From Thermococcus sp. 21S7 (GTDB lineage: Archaea > Methanobacteriota_B > Thermococci > Thermococcales > Thermococcaceae), in the NCBI RefSeq assembly GCF_012027615.1, contig NZ_SNUT01000008.1, forward strand, positions 37,340-101,339: DNA of 64,000 bases, given 5' to 3'. Both the position numbers and the translations under genes were made by a program. The notes under the pieces were generated by a model. That model saw only the letters and a program-made list of their open reading frames with translations, had not been told where the DNA came from and did not search any database. This document shows positions 1 through 9,507 of this stretch, in pieces (position 1 is the stretch's first letter; each line of letters starts with the position of its first letter).

Positions 1-29
1 TCGGCGTAGCGTATCCTTTCCTCGCTCAT
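1..29 (-). CDS. N-terminus of a divergent gene, truncated by the window edge
   Basis: An ATG on the minus strand at 29 opens a frame that stays open to the window edge and reads MSEERIRYA. A TATA-like element (TTAAAAAT on the minus strand, about 51-59) lies roughly 27 bases upstream of the ATG. That is the distance from an archaeal TATA box to the start site, so this could be a leaderless mRNA. No Shine-Dalgarno site is seen. Nine codons do not allow a product to be named, and the call rests on the promoter geometry. Confidence 0.4.
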
Positions 30-119
30 CGAAGGTTGGTTCGGTTTTGGATTTTTAAGCTATTCGGTTATCTTAACAAACTTTTTAAGTGTCAATTGAG
101 AACTAAAATCGGTGGGAAC

Positions 120-398
120 ATGGAATTCCTGAGGCGCGTCATAGATGAGTTCAACAGACTCCACGGAAGCGAGGCCCAAGCGAGGATACTGCGAGTTGAG
201 GGAGACGGGGCCGTCATCGAGTTCTCGGGCTCATTCTGTGCCACGTGCGGGCTCTACGACTACTTCGACGATATCAAGTGGGAAGCCCTGGACTTCGGTC
301 TCGAAATCGAGCCCGTGGAGGTTTTGGAGGCCGAGGAAGACGAGTTCGAGCACGGCAGGTACGTGGTGAGGTACAGATTGGGAAATCCCTCTCCTTAG
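120..398 (+). CDS. Conserved hypothetical protein, 92 aa, with a CxxC motif
   Basis: The ATG at 120 is chosen over the upstream in-frame start at 36 because GGTGGG lies just before it (112-117) and a TATA-like CTTTTTAAG sits at about 80-88, downstream of the longer start. The protein is acidic and contains FCATCGLYDYF, a CxxC reminiscent of the redox or metal motif of NifU-like C-terminal domains. No second cysteine pair is present, so a zinc ribbon is unlikely. I do not recognise a named family. It is followed 44 bases later by a glycosyltransferase gene with its own TATA-like element, so they may be separate units. Confidence 0.75.
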   Translation: MEFLRRVIDEFNRLHGSEAQARILRVEGDGAVIEFSGSFCATCGLYDYFDDIKWEALDFGLEIEPVEVLEAEEDEFEHGRYVVRYRLGNPSP

Positions 399-442
399 AA
401 CTCCCGGATAAAGATTAAAAGCTCCCCACCGGAATTCCCAAC

Positions 443-1492
443 ATGAACCCGCTCCTCCTCGGTCTCGTCGTCATCCTCCTCTGGGACGGCTACTTTTTCT
501 TCAATTACATAATTAGTCTTTTCCGTGATTACAGAATTCGGGAATGGAAGCCCAGAGTCTCCATTATAATCCCCGCCTACAACGAGGGAAGGAGGGTTCT
601 TAACGCCATCGAATCCGCCCTTGCCCAGGAGTACCCCGACTTTGAGGTCATAGTGGTCGATGACGGGAGCGAGGATGACACCTTTGAGGCCGCTTCATCT
701 GTCAAAAACGCCAAGTTGAAGGTTTACAGGGTGGAGCACGGCGGAAAGGCGAAGGCTTTGAACTTCGGCCTCTCGAAGGCTTCCGGCGAGGTTGTAGTGA
801 CGACCGACGCAGACAGCCGTCTCGAACCCGATGCGGTTAAGGAGCTCGTGAGACGCTTCTACTCGGATGAAGTCCTCGGAGTCGGCGGCCAGGTCCGCGT
901 CTCCGGAGGCTCTTTCCTTGAGATGGCGCAGGACGCGGAGCACCTCAGGATAGCCATGTTCCGCAGGGCCAAGGAGCTGGACGACCTGAGCCTCGCCCCC
1001 GGCCCGATAGCGGCCTTCCGCAGGGAGGCCCTTGAAAGAATCGGAGGCTTCGTTGAGGATATCGTCGAGGACTACGCAACCACAAAGGCCGTTAAGAAGT
1101 TTGGGAAAGTTGTTTACGCTCCCCGCGCGAGGGTATGGACGAAGATGCCCAAGAGCCTTGCCGTGCTCTGGCGCCAGAGGAAGCGCTGGTTTCTCGGCGA
1201 CCTGAAAAACCTCGGGGGAGGCTTCACGAAGGATTTGGCCTTTCTGCTCCTCTCCGATGTTGTGGCGCTTTTCGATGTGATAGTTCCCCCGCTTCTCCTT
1301 CTCACCGGCCAGTTTGAATTCTTCGTCCTCTGGTGGTTCTTCGAGACCTTCACGATGCTTTTACCGACCCTCTTCGAGGGCGGAAGGCTGATAAACGCGC
1401 TCCTGTTTCCGGTTATAGTCTGGTTCTGGGCGGCCTTTTACCTCACCCTCCACATCTACGGCTATCTCTCGGTGCTCCTCGGGAAGGTATGA
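443..1492 (+). CDS. Membrane glycosyltransferase, family GT2, processive type
   Basis: This 349-residue protein transfers sugar from a nucleotide donor, probably to a membrane-linked or secreted polysaccharide. It starts with a hydrophobic segment, followed by the GT-A core: VSIIIPAYNEG, then VVDDGS, then TTDADS as the DxD-type donor site, then VEDYATT around the catalytic acid. WRQRKRWF supplies the QxxRW motif of processive enzymes such as cellulose and hyaluronan synthases. Several transmembrane segments make up the C-terminal third. The acceptor and product cannot be read from sequence. Genes on both sides are unrelated, so it is probably monocistronic. Confidence 0.88.
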   Translation: MNPLLLGLVVILLWDGYFFFNYIISLFRDYRIREWKPRVSIIIPAYNEGRRVLNAIESALAQEYPDFEVIVVDDGSEDDTFEAASSVKNAKLKVYRVEHGGKAKALNFGLSKASGEVVVTTDADSRLEPDAVKELVRRFYSDEVLGVGGQVRVSGGSFLEMAQDAEHLRIAMFRRAKELDDLSLAPGPIAAFRREALERIGGFVEDIVEDYATTKAVKKFGKVVYAPRARVWTKMPKSLAVLWRQRKRWFLGDLKNLGGGFTKDLAFLLLSDVVALFDVIVPPLLLLTGQFEFFVLWWFFETFTMLLPTLFEGGRLINALLFPVIVWFWAAFYLTLHIYGYLSVLLGKV

Positions 1493-1541
1493 GGGGTACC
1501 GGGCGAAACCCTTTTAAGTGCTCACTTCCGTACTACATAGA

Positions 1542-1549
1542 CTATATAG
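1542..1549 (+). promoter_or_regulatory. TATA box of the PiT transporter gene
   Basis: CTATATAG sits about 30 bases upstream of the GTG/ATG pair at 1575/1578. This spacing places transcription start almost on the start codon, which fits a leaderless mRNA and explains the missing Shine-Dalgarno site. A second T/A-rich element, CCTTTTAAG at about 1510, is further away and looks less suitable. Confidence 0.45.
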
Positions 1550-1574
1550 ATTATGGTGCAACAAATAGACTATA

Positions 1575-2492
1575 GTGATGACGATGATAACGGCGCTCTT
1601 CATGGCGTGGGCGATAGGTGCAAACGACAGTGCAAAGGCCGTCGGAACGGCCGTTGGTTCGGGTGTACTGGGCTTCAAGAGAGCCGTGCTCCTCATAGGG
1701 ATATTCACCACTCTGGGCGTTTTTCTTGGAGGTTCCGGCGTTTCCGGAACGGTCTCCGGGCTAGCCGAGGGCATGTCCGCGGGCGAGGTCGGACTCGTCC
1801 TCTTCAGCGCGGCCTCTGCCGTAACCCTCGCGAGCCTCTGGGGAAGGCCCATCTCAACGACCCAGTCCATAATAGGCGGTCTCGTCGGGGCTTCCCTCGC
1901 CCTCGGACTGCCGGTTGACTGGTGGACGGTTGGCAGAATAGCATCGGCGTGGGTTCTCTCACCCATTGTTGCCGCGCTCTTTGCGGTGGCTGTCTACAGG
2001 CTCTACAAGCCCCTGCTGAGAAGGATAAAGTGTCTGCGGAACCTTGAGCTGACCCAGAAGTGGCTCGTCTTCACCGCGGCGGCCTTTTCGGCCTTCAACC
2101 TCGGCGCCAACGAGCTCTCCAACGTCGCCGGGCTGATGGAAGGCCTCGGAATAGACGGTCCTTTTAAGCTCCTCCTGGCGCTTACCCTAACCATGGGAGC
2201 GCTGACCTTCAGCTACGACGTGATGATGACTGTTGGAAGGGACATCTCGCCCCTCGGGCCAACCTCGGCCTTTTCGAGCCAGTTCGGGGCATCTTTGGCC
2301 GTCAGCTCGGCCAACCTGATAGGCCTTCCCGTCAGCTCGGGTCAGGCCATAGTTGGGGCCATAAGCGGCCTGGGCCTCTACAAGGGCGAGCACGTGAACC
2401 TCAAACTCCTTGTGGGAATCGTGAAGGGCTGGGTAATAGCGCCGGTTTTCGCAGGTGCAATATCCTACGTTCTCATAACGTTCTTAGCTTAG
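1575..2492 (+). CDS. Inorganic phosphate transporter, PiT family
   Basis: An integral membrane protein of 305 residues with many hydrophobic segments. It shows the duplicated PiT signature: GANDSAKAVGTAVGSG near the N-terminus and NLGANELSNVAG at about residue 175. Family members move phosphate with Na+ or H+. The start is GTG at 1575 or ATG at 1578, and a TATA box about 30 bases upstream suggests a leaderless message. It is shorter than many bacterial PiT proteins because the central hydrophilic loop is small. Substrate is inferred from the family; sulfate use is known in some relatives. Confidence 0.87.
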   Translation: MMTMITALFMAWAIGANDSAKAVGTAVGSGVLGFKRAVLLIGIFTTLGVFLGGSGVSGTVSGLAEGMSAGEVGLVLFSAASAVTLASLWGRPISTTQSIIGGLVGASLALGLPVDWWTVGRIASAWVLSPIVAALFAVAVYRLYKPLLRRIKCLRNLELTQKWLVFTAAAFSAFNLGANELSNVAGLMEGLGIDGPFKLLLALTLTMGALTFSYDVMMTVGRDISPLGPTSAFSSQFGASLAVSSANLIGLPVSSGQAIVGAISGLGLYKGEHVNLKLLVGIVKGWVIAPVFAGAISYVLITFLA

Positions 2493-2533
2493 GCTTTTAA
2501 ACCGACCGCCGAAGGGCTTAGCGGTGTTGAGAG

Positions 2534-4276
2534 ATGGTCGAGTTCAAGTTCGAGGTCAGGGCGAGAGATGCCGCCGGAAGGATAGGAAAGCTGACCGTTA
2601 ACGGAAAAACGATAGAGACACCGGCGATAATGCCGGTCATCAACCCGAAGCAGCTGATAGTGACGCCGAGGGAACTCGAGGAGATGGGCTTTGGAATGGT
2701 GATCACCAACTCGTACATCATCTACAAGACGCCCGAGCTCAGAGAGAAGGCCCTCGATGTGGGAATCCACAGGCTCCTCAACTACGATGGCATTATCGAG
2801 GTTGACTCCGGCTCTTTCCAGCTCATGCGCTACGGCGGCGTGGACGTTACGAACAGGGAGATAATCGAGTTCCAGGAGAGGATAGGCGTTGACATCGGCA
2901 CCTTCCTCGACATTCCGACACCGCCCGACGCACCGAGAGAGAAAGCAGAGGAAGACCTCAGGATAACCCTTGAAAGGGCTAGGGAAGCCGAAGAGGTCAA
3001 GAACATCGCGATGAACGCCGCCGTTCAGGGTTCAACGTACCCGGACCTGAGAACCTACGCCGCGAGGGAGCTTAGCAAGATGAACTTCGAGATTCACCCG
3101 GTAGGGGCAGTCGTCCCCCTGATGGAGAGCTACCGCTACCGGGACTTGGTAGACGTTGTAATAGCCTCAAAACTCGGTTTAAGGCCCGACAGGCCGGTTC
3201 ACCTGTTCGGTGCCGGCCACCCGATGATTTTTGCTTTGGCCGTAGCGATGGGAATCGACCTCTTCGACTCGGCGAGCTACGCTCTCTACGCGAAGGATGA
3301 CCGCTACCTGACGTCCGAGGGCACCAAGAGGCTTGAAGAGCTGGAATACTTCCCGTGCTCCTGCCCTGTGTGCTCCCGCTACACTCCCCAGGAGCTCCGC
3401 GAGATGCCGAAGGAAGAGAGGACGAGGCTTCTGGCTTTGCACAACCTCTGGGTAATCCGCGAGGAGCTCAACCGGGTCAAGCAGGCGATAAAGGAGGGAA
3501 CCCTCTGGGAGCTCGTCGATGAGAGGGCCCGCTCCCACCCGAAGATGTTCGCCGCCTACAAGAGACTGCTGGAGTACAGGGAGTACCTTGAGAAGAACGA
3601 GCCGGTGACCAAGGCGAGTGCCTTCTTCAAGGTGAGCGAGGAAGCGATGAGCTGGCCGATCGTCCAGCGCGCTAAAGAGAGGGCCGAGCGTGTTGCTCAA
3701 AAGTTCCCGGAGAGGGTAAGCCACCCAATCTTCGGCGAGATTCCGAAGTACCTCAGCCTGAGCTACCCCTTCGCCCAGAGTGAGGGAGAGGAAGACTTCA
3801 CCATAACCAAGCCCGCCGGGGGAGAAGCAAGGAGCTACATCATGGCCATAGCGGAGTACCAGTTCGGCGAAGGTGCCGGGGAAGCGTTCAGAGATGCATT
3901 CGTCGAGCTATCGCGGAAGACTGGCATGCCGAGGCAGATAAAAGCGAAGGGCAAGCACCTCGCGACCTTCAGGGCCGAGGACGGCCTCTTAACCCTCGGA
4001 ATTGAAGGTGCCAGAAGGCTTCACGAGGTTCTGCCGTTCCCGAGGATGCGCGTTGTGGTTAACGAAGACGCGGAGCCTTTCGCGAAGCGCGGAAAAAACG
4101 TTTTCGCCAAGTTTGTAGTTGATGCCGATCCGGGGATACGGCCCTACGACGAGGTTCTGGTGGTGAACGAGAGGGACGAGCTTTTGGCCACCGGACAGAC
4201 ACTCCTGAGTGGTGAGGAACTGAAGGTCTTCCAGAGCGGTCTAGCTGTGAAGGTTCGCAGGGGCGTCGGGAAGTAG
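2534..4276 (+). CDS. tgtA: Archaeosine tRNA-guanine transglycosylase (ArcTGT)
   Basis: The enzyme exchanges guanine-15 in the D-loop of archaeal tRNAs for preQ0, the first step of archaeosine formation. The N-terminal catalytic domain carries EVDSGSFQLMRYGG with the active-site Asp near residue 91 and LFDSASYALYA with the second Asp. The zinc site is CSCPVC with a following histidine (LALHNLW). The C-terminus ends in a PUA RNA-binding domain (about 505-580, NEDAEPFAKRGKNVF). The 580-residue length matches full-length archaeal TgtA rather than the split form. The gene lies 41 bases after the PiT gene and ends 38 bases before tRNA-Val. Confidence 0.96.
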   Translation: MVEFKFEVRARDAAGRIGKLTVNGKTIETPAIMPVINPKQLIVTPRELEEMGFGMVITNSYIIYKTPELREKALDVGIHRLLNYDGIIEVDSGSFQLMRYGGVDVTNREIIEFQERIGVDIGTFLDIPTPPDAPREKAEEDLRITLERAREAEEVKNIAMNAAVQGSTYPDLRTYAARELSKMNFEIHPVGAVVPLMESYRYRDLVDVVIASKLGLRPDRPVHLFGAGHPMIFALAVAMGIDLFDSASYALYAKDDRYLTSEGTKRLEELEYFPCSCPVCSRYTPQELREMPKEERTRLLALHNLWVIREELNRVKQAIKEGTLWELVDERARSHPKMFAAYKRLLEYREYLEKNEPVTKASAFFKVSEEAMSWPIVQRAKERAERVAQKFPERVSHPIFGEIPKYLSLSYPFAQSEGEEDFTITKPAGGEARSYIMAIAEYQFGEGAGEAFRDAFVELSRKTGMPRQIKAKGKHLATFRAEDGLLTLGIEGARRLHEVLPFPRMRVVVNEDAEPFAKRGKNVFAKFVVDADPGIRPYDEVLVVNERDELLATGQTLLSGEELKVFQSGLAVKVRRGVGK

Positions 4277-4314
4277 AAAATTTTATAACGTCCCTCCCTT
4301 CTCCTATTTCGGGC

Positions 4315-4391
4315 GGGCCCGTGGTCTAGATGGTTATGACGCCACCCTTACAAGGTGGAGGTCCGGGGTTCGAATCCCCGCGGGCCCACCA
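4315..4391 (+). tRNA. tRNA-Val (anticodon TAC)
   Basis: A complete cloverleaf can be folded. The acceptor stem pairs GGGCCCG with CGGGCCC. The anticodon arm is CCACC-CTTACAA-GGTGG with anticodon TAC. The T arm is CGGGG-TTCGAAT-CCCCG. The discriminator base is A at 4388 and a CCA tail is encoded at 4389-4391. No intron is present. It lies between two tRNA-modification genes, tgtA and trm5b, on the same strand. Confidence 0.97.
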
Positions 4392-4473
4392 TAAGAACCT
4401 TTTACCGAGCAAAAATCTGATCGAGGAGTGATTTTTTTGGAGAAATGATGAAATTCGCACCACGGTGAACATC

Positions 4474-5469
4474 ATGCTCGCCGTCAAAGTCCCCAAGCGC
4501 GAAGCCGAAAGAACGCGGAGGAAGCTCATAGAACTTGGAGTTTTAGCTAAAGGGTACGCCGTCAAAAGAGAAGGTGACTTCGTTCTCTTTCCAGTAATCG
4601 GAGAAGTTGAAGGCTTTGAACTTGTCGAGGCCGAGTTTGAGCGGCTTGAGAGGAAACCTCACAGCTACCGGGAGGTCGTTGAGGTTCCGGAAGGGGTTAA
4701 ACCTCTTCTCCCCAGCTCCTTCGATATAATAGGCGATATCGCGATAATCGAGCTCCCCGCGGAGCTGATGGAGTACGGGGAGGCAATCGGCGGGGCGATT
4801 CTTAAGGTGCACCGCCACATTAAAGCAGTCTTTGCCAAGGGCAGCAGGGTTTCTGGGGAATACCGGGTCAGGGGGCTCGTCCATCTCGCCGGGGAGAGGA
4901 GAACCGAGACGCTCCACCGCGAGAACGGGATAAGGTTGGCCCTCGACGTTGCAAGGGTCTACTTCTCACCGCGCCTCGCGACGGAGAGGATGAGGATTTT
5001 CAAGAAAGCCCAACCTGGAGAAATCGTATTCGACATGTTTGCAGGTGTTGGGCCCTACTCAATCCTCCTTGCGAAGAAGGTAAGGCGGGTCTTTGCCGTC
5101 GATTTGAACCCCTGGGCGGTTCGCTACCTTGAGGAGAACCTCCGGCTGAACAAAACCGGCAACGTCGTTCCAATCCTTGGCGACGTTAGGAAGGTTGCCG
5201 GAAAAGTTGAGGCGGACAGGGTTATAATGAACCTCCCCAAGTTTGCAGACCGCTTTTTGAGGGAGGCAATGCTGAGCGTTAGGGATGGTGGCGTAGTGCA
5301 CTACTACGGCTTCGGCCCTGAGGAGGACCTGTTTTCGGAGCACGAGGCAAAGATTAAAGCAGCCGCGAGGGAACTCGGCTTTAAAGTTGAGTTCCTGGGG
5401 GAGAGAAAGGTCCGCCCCTACGCACCGAGGCAGTTCAACATCGCGATTGACTTTCGGGTTCTGAAGTGA
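4474..5469 (+). CDS. trm5b: tRNA (guanine37-N1)-methyltransferase Trm5b
   Basis: This class I SAM-dependent enzyme methylates N1 of G37 next to the anticodon, which protects the reading frame. I recognise the sequence as the Pyrococcus Trm5b type: MLAVKVPKREAE at the start, SYREVVEVPE, HRENGIRLALDVARVYFSPR, then the SAM-binding VFDMFAGVGPYSILLAKK and the catalytic NLPK. The C-terminus is YAPRQFNIAIDFRV. The ATG at 4474 is chosen over the GTG at 4465 because GGTG lies 6 bases upstream of it. At 331 residues the length fits. A second paralogue (Trm5a/Taw22) is expected elsewhere in the genome. Confidence 0.93.
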   Translation: MLAVKVPKREAERTRRKLIELGVLAKGYAVKREGDFVLFPVIGEVEGFELVEAEFERLERKPHSYREVVEVPEGVKPLLPSSFDIIGDIAIIELPAELMEYGEAIGGAILKVHRHIKAVFAKGSRVSGEYRVRGLVHLAGERRTETLHRENGIRLALDVARVYFSPRLATERMRIFKKAQPGEIVFDMFAGVGPYSILLAKKVRRVFAVDLNPWAVRYLEENLRLNKTGNVVPILGDVRKVAGKVEADRVIMNLPKFADRFLREAMLSVRDGGVVHYYGFGPEEDLFSEHEAKIKAAARELGFKVEFLGERKVRPYAPRQFNIAIDFRVLK

Positions 5470-5482
5470 AGAGAGGAAAGGG

Positions 5483-6994
5483 TTAGATGTTCCCTATCCT
5501 CTGGAGGACCATCCCCTCTATCCTTATCGGCTCCGTTCTCCTAGCGAGGACTATCGCCTGGTCGAGTCTGGCCTCACTCTCGGCGCGTATCGTGAAGAGG
5601 GGGTCTCCTTCCTTAACCTTCTCTCCTACCTTGACGTAAAGCTCTATTCCGGCCCCCTTGTCCTCCGGTGCTCCGGCTGCCCTTGCTATTCCCGTTATGG
5701 CCTTATTGTCTATCCCGGTTATGTAGCCGCTGACCGGCGCAGTGAATGTATAGGTCTTGTCCCCTATCGGTATCTCCTCCGGCTTGATATCTGGATTTCC
5801 GCCCTGTTCCTCTATGATTTCCCTCATCTTCTCGTAGGCCTTTCCGCTCTCCAGAATCTCCCTCGCCATCTTCTTGCCCATCCCCGTCGGCGCCACTCCT
5901 CCCATCTCAAGGAGAATGCCCGCCAGCCCTGTGGCCTTCTCTATCAGGCTTCCGGGGCCCTTCCCAGTCATGAGGGCGGAGAGGGCTTCCCTGGCCTCTA
6001 GAGCCGGACCAACGGTGTGGCCTATCGGCTGGCCGCCGTAGGTTATGGCCACTTCCACGTACTGGCCGAGCCTCCTGCCCAGCTCTATGAAGTCCCTGGA
6101 GAGGGCCCTGGCCTGGTCAACGGTCTCCACCTTGACGCCCTTGCCCGTCGGGATGTCGATGAGAACGTACTGGCTTCCCATCGCGTACTTCTTTGACATT
6201 ATGCTGGCGAGCATGAGGCCGGTCGGGTCGATGCTCAGCGCGCGTTCGGACTTTATCGTGATGTCGTCGGCCGGAGCAAGGTTCAGGGCGCCGCCCCAGA
6301 CCATACAGGCGCCTATCTTCTCCACTATGCGCTTTATCTCGTCGAGGGAGAAGCTGACGTCCGCAAAGACCTCGACGACATCCGCCGTCCCCGCGGCACT
6401 GGTGATTGCCCTTGAGCTGGTTTTGGGCACGGTTAACCCGGCGGCGGCAACAATGGGCACGACGAGTATGTTGGTCTTGTTTCCGGGGACACCTCCGATG
6501 CTGTGGACGTCCATGATGGGCTTCCTGTCTATGTCGAGCATGTCCCCAGTCTCGGCCATCGCTATCGTCAGCGCGGCAATCTCATCCATGTCGAGGCCGT
6601 TTATCTCAAGTGAAGTGACGAAGGAGCTTATCTCGATGTCACGGAGCTTTCTGTCCACGATGTCCTTGATTATCGCCTCTATCTCAACCTTCCTGAGCTT
6701 TTCCCCGCGCATCTTCTTCTTTATGTAGCGGACGCTCTCGGGAGTGCCGCTCGGTATAACGGTGACGACCTCCCCCTCGGAGAAGCTGTGAAGTCCGAGT
6801 ATGTCCCTGCTTATCCCTATCTCTCCCTCCTTCACGAGGTTGCTCACGACAACGCTTCCGTAGACGGTTTTCTTTCCTGCTTCAATCTTCACAAGGTCAT
6901 CCGGGTGGAGTTTGGCCTTCTTAGCCTCCTTCTCGTTGATGAAGACCGAATACCTCCCGCTGTACATGTCGAGTATCCTAATCTTGGCCTTCAT
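5483..6994 (-). CDS. deoA: AMP phosphorylase (archaeal thymidine phosphorylase-like)
   Basis: The enzyme splits AMP (also CMP and UMP) with phosphate into the free base and ribose-1,5-bisphosphate. It is the entry step of the archaeal nucleoside monophosphate pathway that continues through R15P isomerase and form III RubisCO. The N-terminal extension of about 90 residues ([20 protein letters not shown]) separates it from bacterial thymidine phosphorylases. The core shows [14 protein letters not shown] and [18 protein letters not shown], the phosphate and base binding loops. The 503-residue length is typical. GGGAGGGAG precedes the start. The partner genes are not in this window. Confidence 0.93.
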   Translation of the reverse strand: MKAKIRILDMYSGRYSVFINEKEAKKAKLHPDDLVKIEAGKKTVYGSVVVSNLVKEGEIGISRDILGLHSFSEGEVVTVIPSGTPESVRYIKKKMRGEKLRKVEIEAIIKDIVDRKLRDIEISSFVTSLEINGLDMDEIAALTIAMAETGDMLDIDRKPIMDVHSIGGVPGNKTNILVVPIVAAAGLTVPKTSSRAITSAAGTADVVEVFADVSFSLDEIKRIVEKIGACMVWGGALNLAPADDITIKSERALSIDPTGLMLASIMSKKYAMGSQYVLIDIPTGKGVKVETVDQARALSRDFIELGRRLGQYVEVAITYGGQPIGHTVGPALEAREALSALMTGKGPGSLIEKATGLAGILLEMGGVAPTGMGKKMAREILESGKAYEKMREIIEEQGGNPDIKPEEIPIGDKTYTFTAPVSGYITGIDNKAITGIARAAGAPEDKGAGIELYVKVGEKVKEGDPLFTIRAESEARLDQAIVLARRTEPIRIEGMVLQRIGNI

Positions 6995-7119
6995 GATTCT
7001 CCCTCCCTTTCACACACGAGTTCACAGTATTGGACAGAAGAGTACTTAAATGTTTTCAACTTATTGGTCGTCAAAATGATCACAGCCGTTCATAGAATCT
7101 GCAGGGAAATGTAAAAAAG

Positions 7120-7368
7120 TCAGCCGCTGAGGCCGTGGCCGTACTCTGCCACCGGAACCACGCTGTTCTTAAGCTCACCGGTGCGGAGGAGAACCCTCAC
7201 AACATCGGGGACTATCTCTTTTACCGCGGGGGGCAGGAGTCCGTCCCCTCTGAGATAGTAGCCAACAACCTCACTGATGGGGGCGCTGACGAGCCTGCTC
7301 TTAAAAACGCGAACCACGCCATTATCCACCTCGACTATCCTGTCTGGATAGCCGAGCCTAACCTTCAT
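7120..7368 (-). CDS. Small conserved hypothetical protein, 82 aa
   Basis: The start at 7368 (MKVRLGYPDRIVEVDNG) is chosen because the longer frame, up to 7509, would overlap the next gene and has proline- and glycine-rich non-protein-like sequence. A TTTAAAATTTTAAAAG stretch upstream (about 7407-7425) can act as TATA box. The protein is soluble with several short beta-like stretches (VVRVFKSRLVSAPISEVVGYYL). I know no family or function for it. It lies between the minD operon and the AMP phosphorylase gene on the same strand. Confidence 0.68.
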   Translation of the reverse strand: MKVRLGYPDRIVEVDNGVVRVFKSRLVSAPISEVVGYYLRGDGLLPPAVKEIVPDVVRVLLRTGELKNSVVPVAEYGHGLSG

Positions 7369-7457
7369 AGCGCCCCACCCCCAGAATGGACTTAATACTA
7401 AAGGACTTTTAAAATTTAACGCCACAGAAATGTTTAATAACAAAAAGGTGAAAAAGT

Positions 7458-7706
7458 TTAAAGGTTTCTGACTTCCTCGTCTATGGACTCCTCCAATGTC
7501 CTCTCCCAATCATCAACGTCAAAGTCGACAAGTTCGCTTTCAAGCTCCTCCTTCAGGCTGGTGACGCGCCTCTTGAGGGCGCTCTTGGTCTCTTCATCAT
7601 AGACAACGTAGTACGGGTTGCTCTTGGCCGAGTAGTAGAGCATGAGGAGGACTATATTAAGCACTATGAGTATGATAACGATGCCGTAGAGCAGTGCCTC
7701 GGCCAT
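7458..7706 (-). CDS. Small membrane-anchored protein downstream of minD
   Basis: An 82-residue protein with one N-terminal transmembrane helix (YGIVIILIVLNIVLLMLYY) and an acidic, helical cytoplasmic tail. Its ATG overlaps the stop codon of the MinD-like gene by one base (TAATG), so the two are translationally coupled. This suggests a membrane partner for the ATPase, but that is inference. No domain is recognised. Confidence 0.78.
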   Translation of the reverse strand: MAEALLYGIVIILIVLNIVLLMLYYSAKSNPYYVVYDEETKSALKRRVTSLKEELESELVDFDVDDWERTLEESIDEEVRNL

Positions 7707-8485
7707 TACCTCTTCCCTCCGAACAGGGCTTTGAACACCCTCTTGATCGGGCTCTCTGGCTCAGGCGGCTGCCATTTGATCCCGGCGAGCTTGGCCGCGA
7801 GCTGTTTGATGGCTATGGCCGCCGGACTGGTCGGGTTCTTGATGACGAGGGGTACGCCGTAGGCGCTTGCGCGCTTGACCTCGGGGTCTTCGGGGATGAT
7901 GGCCAGAACCGGCACCTCCAGGATGGCCTCTATCTCCTCCTGAGTCAGCTCGGTCTTCTCGTTGGTTACCCTGTTGAGTATAGCACCAAGCGGAAGGGTT
8001 CCGAGTTTCTCGGCGATAAGCTTGGTCTTGAGTGAGTCTGTGATGGCTGAGATTTCAGGGTTCGTGACGATTATAAGCTCCTTTCCGATGAGGAGTGCGG
8101 TGACGGACGTCATCTCAAGACCCGCGGGGGCGTCGATGAGAACGAAGTCTGCCATCTGGCCGATTTCTCTGATCAGTTGCCTGAGCTTCTCCGGCTTGGC
8201 CTTCTTTATCTTCTCAAGGCTCAATCCACCGGGGATGACCTTTACCCCAGCCGGCCCCTCGTAGATTGCATCCTTTAGGTCTGCCTCCCCTGCAAGAACA
8301 TCGTGGAGCGTTATTGGGATGTCCTCCATACCGAGAACAAGGCTGAGATTCGCCATGGTTATATCGGCGTCCAGCAGGATGACTTCCTTTCCAAACTGGG
8401 CAAGGGCAACGCCCAAGTTTGCGACGGTTGTTGTCTTACCCGTTCCGCCCTTTCCTGAAGCAAAAACAATTGAACGGCCTTCCAA
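7706..8485 (-). CDS. minD: MinD/ParA-family ATPase
   Basis: A 259-residue deviant-Walker ATPase. The motif ASGKGGTGKTTTV carries the signature lysine, and LIDAPAGLE and LLDADITMANL are the switch regions. The C-terminus IKRVFKALFGGKR resembles the amphipathic membrane-targeting helix of MinD. The start is probably TTG at 8485. GGAGGTG at 8492-8498 lies 6 bases upstream of it, whereas a start at 8500 would overlap this site. Archaeal MinD-like proteins are linked to positioning of surface or division components, but the target here is unknown. It is coupled to a small membrane protein. Confidence 0.9.
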   Translation of the reverse strand: MEGRSIVFASGKGGTGKTTTVANLGVALAQFGKEVILLDADITMANLSLVLGMEDIPITLHDVLAGEADLKDAIYEGPAGVKVIPGGLSLEKIKKAKPEKLRQLIREIGQMADFVLIDAPAGLEMTSVTALLIGKELIIVTNPEISAITDSLKTKLIAEKLGTLPLGAILNRVTNEKTELTQEEIEAILEVPVLAIIPEDPEVKRASAYGVPLVIKNPTSPAAIAIKQLAAKLAGIKWQPPEPESPIKRVFKALFGGKR

Positions 8486-8657
8486 AGGCAACACCTCCAA
8501 GTGAGAGCCATTTCCTCGACAATTTTAACAATATCCCTCACGAATGCAACAAACTGAAGGTAAACTAGTCGAGTACAAGTTATGACTCCAATGCTTTTAT
8601 TTTTTGCGGTTCATCCAGGGAGAGAAAAGAAAAGATGGAAGAAACGCCATCCGCGCC

Positions 8658-9506
8658 TTACTCTTGTTCGGCTTTCGCCTCTGCTTCCTTTTCAGCTTCC
8701 TCACGGACTTCCTTCTCTAGCTTTATTCTTGCCACTTCGGCGGTCTCTCCCAGGCTCCTGAAGAGCTTCAGCATCTCCATCGGCAGGGTGAGCACGATGA
8801 CGTTGCTCTTGTCGCTGGCCACGTCGCTTATGGTCTGGAGCGTCCTGAGCTGGAGTGCCATCGGGTGCTCGCTGATAATTTCAGCCGCCTCGCGGAGCTT
8901 CTCGGCGGCCTGGCGCTCGGCCTCGGCGAGGAGTATCCTCGCACGCCTCTCACGCTCGGCCTCCGCCTGCCTTGCCATTGCCCTCTGCATTCCGCTCGGA
9001 AGCTCGACGTCCTTTATCTCGACCGTGCTGACCTTTATGCCCCACGGGTCAGTAGCCTCGTCTATAATCTTCTGAAGCTGAAGGTTGAGCTTCTCCCTCT
9101 CGCTGAGCAGCTCGTCGAGGTGAGCCTGGCCGATGACGCTCCTGAGCGTTGTCTGCGCGATCTGGCTGGTGGCCATTATGTAGTTGCTGACCTGGGTGAC
9201 TGCCTTGACGGGTTCTATGACGCGGAAGTAAACGACAGCGTTGACCCTGACGGGAACGTTGTCCTTGGTTATGGTCTCCTGGACCGGGACATCGAGGACC
9301 CTGGTACGGAGGTCAACTATCACCGCCTTTTCGAATATCGGGATTATGAAGAACAGTCCGGGCCCCCTGGCCCCAACTATCCTTCCGAGGCGGAATATCA
9401 CTGCCCTCTCGTACTCCTTGACTATCTTTATGGCGCTTGCCAGTATAATCAACACAAACAACAAAACTATGGCCAACACAACGTTTCCAGCAGTTACTAA
9501 GCCCAT
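8658..9506 (-). CDS. Stomatin/prohibitin (SPFH) family membrane protein
   Basis: It closely resembles Pyrococcus horikoshii p-stomatin PH1511. It has one N-terminal hydrophobic anchor, then the SPFH domain ([48 protein letters not shown]). A long coiled coil rich in [19 protein letters not shown] follows, and the tail is glutamate-rich. The PH1511 C-terminal region is cut by the neighbouring protease in published work. Start choice: GGAGGG lies 9-10 bases before the ATG at 9506 but only about one base before the ATG at 9515, so 9506 is preferred. It follows the protease gene by one base. Confidence 0.93.
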   Translation of the reverse strand: MGLVTAGNVVLAIVLLFVLIILASAIKIVKEYERAVIFRLGRIVGARGPGLFFIIPIFEKAVIVDLRTRVLDVPVQETITKDNVPVRVNAVVYFRVIEPVKAVTQVSNYIMATSQIAQTTLRSVIGQAHLDELLSEREKLNLQLQKIIDEATDPWGIKVSTVEIKDVELPSGMQRAMARQAEAERERRARILLAEAERQAAEKLREAAEIISEHPMALQLRTLQTISDVASDKSNVIVLTLPMEMLKLFRSLGETAEVARIKLEKEVREEAEKEAEAKAEQE

Positions 9507-9507
9507 A

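Noticed and set aside
8585..8655. A terminator after the stomatin gene
   Set aside because: The minus strand is T-rich here (TTTCTTCC, TTTTCTTTTC), which may end transcription, but no uninterrupted T-run or hairpin supports a specific call.
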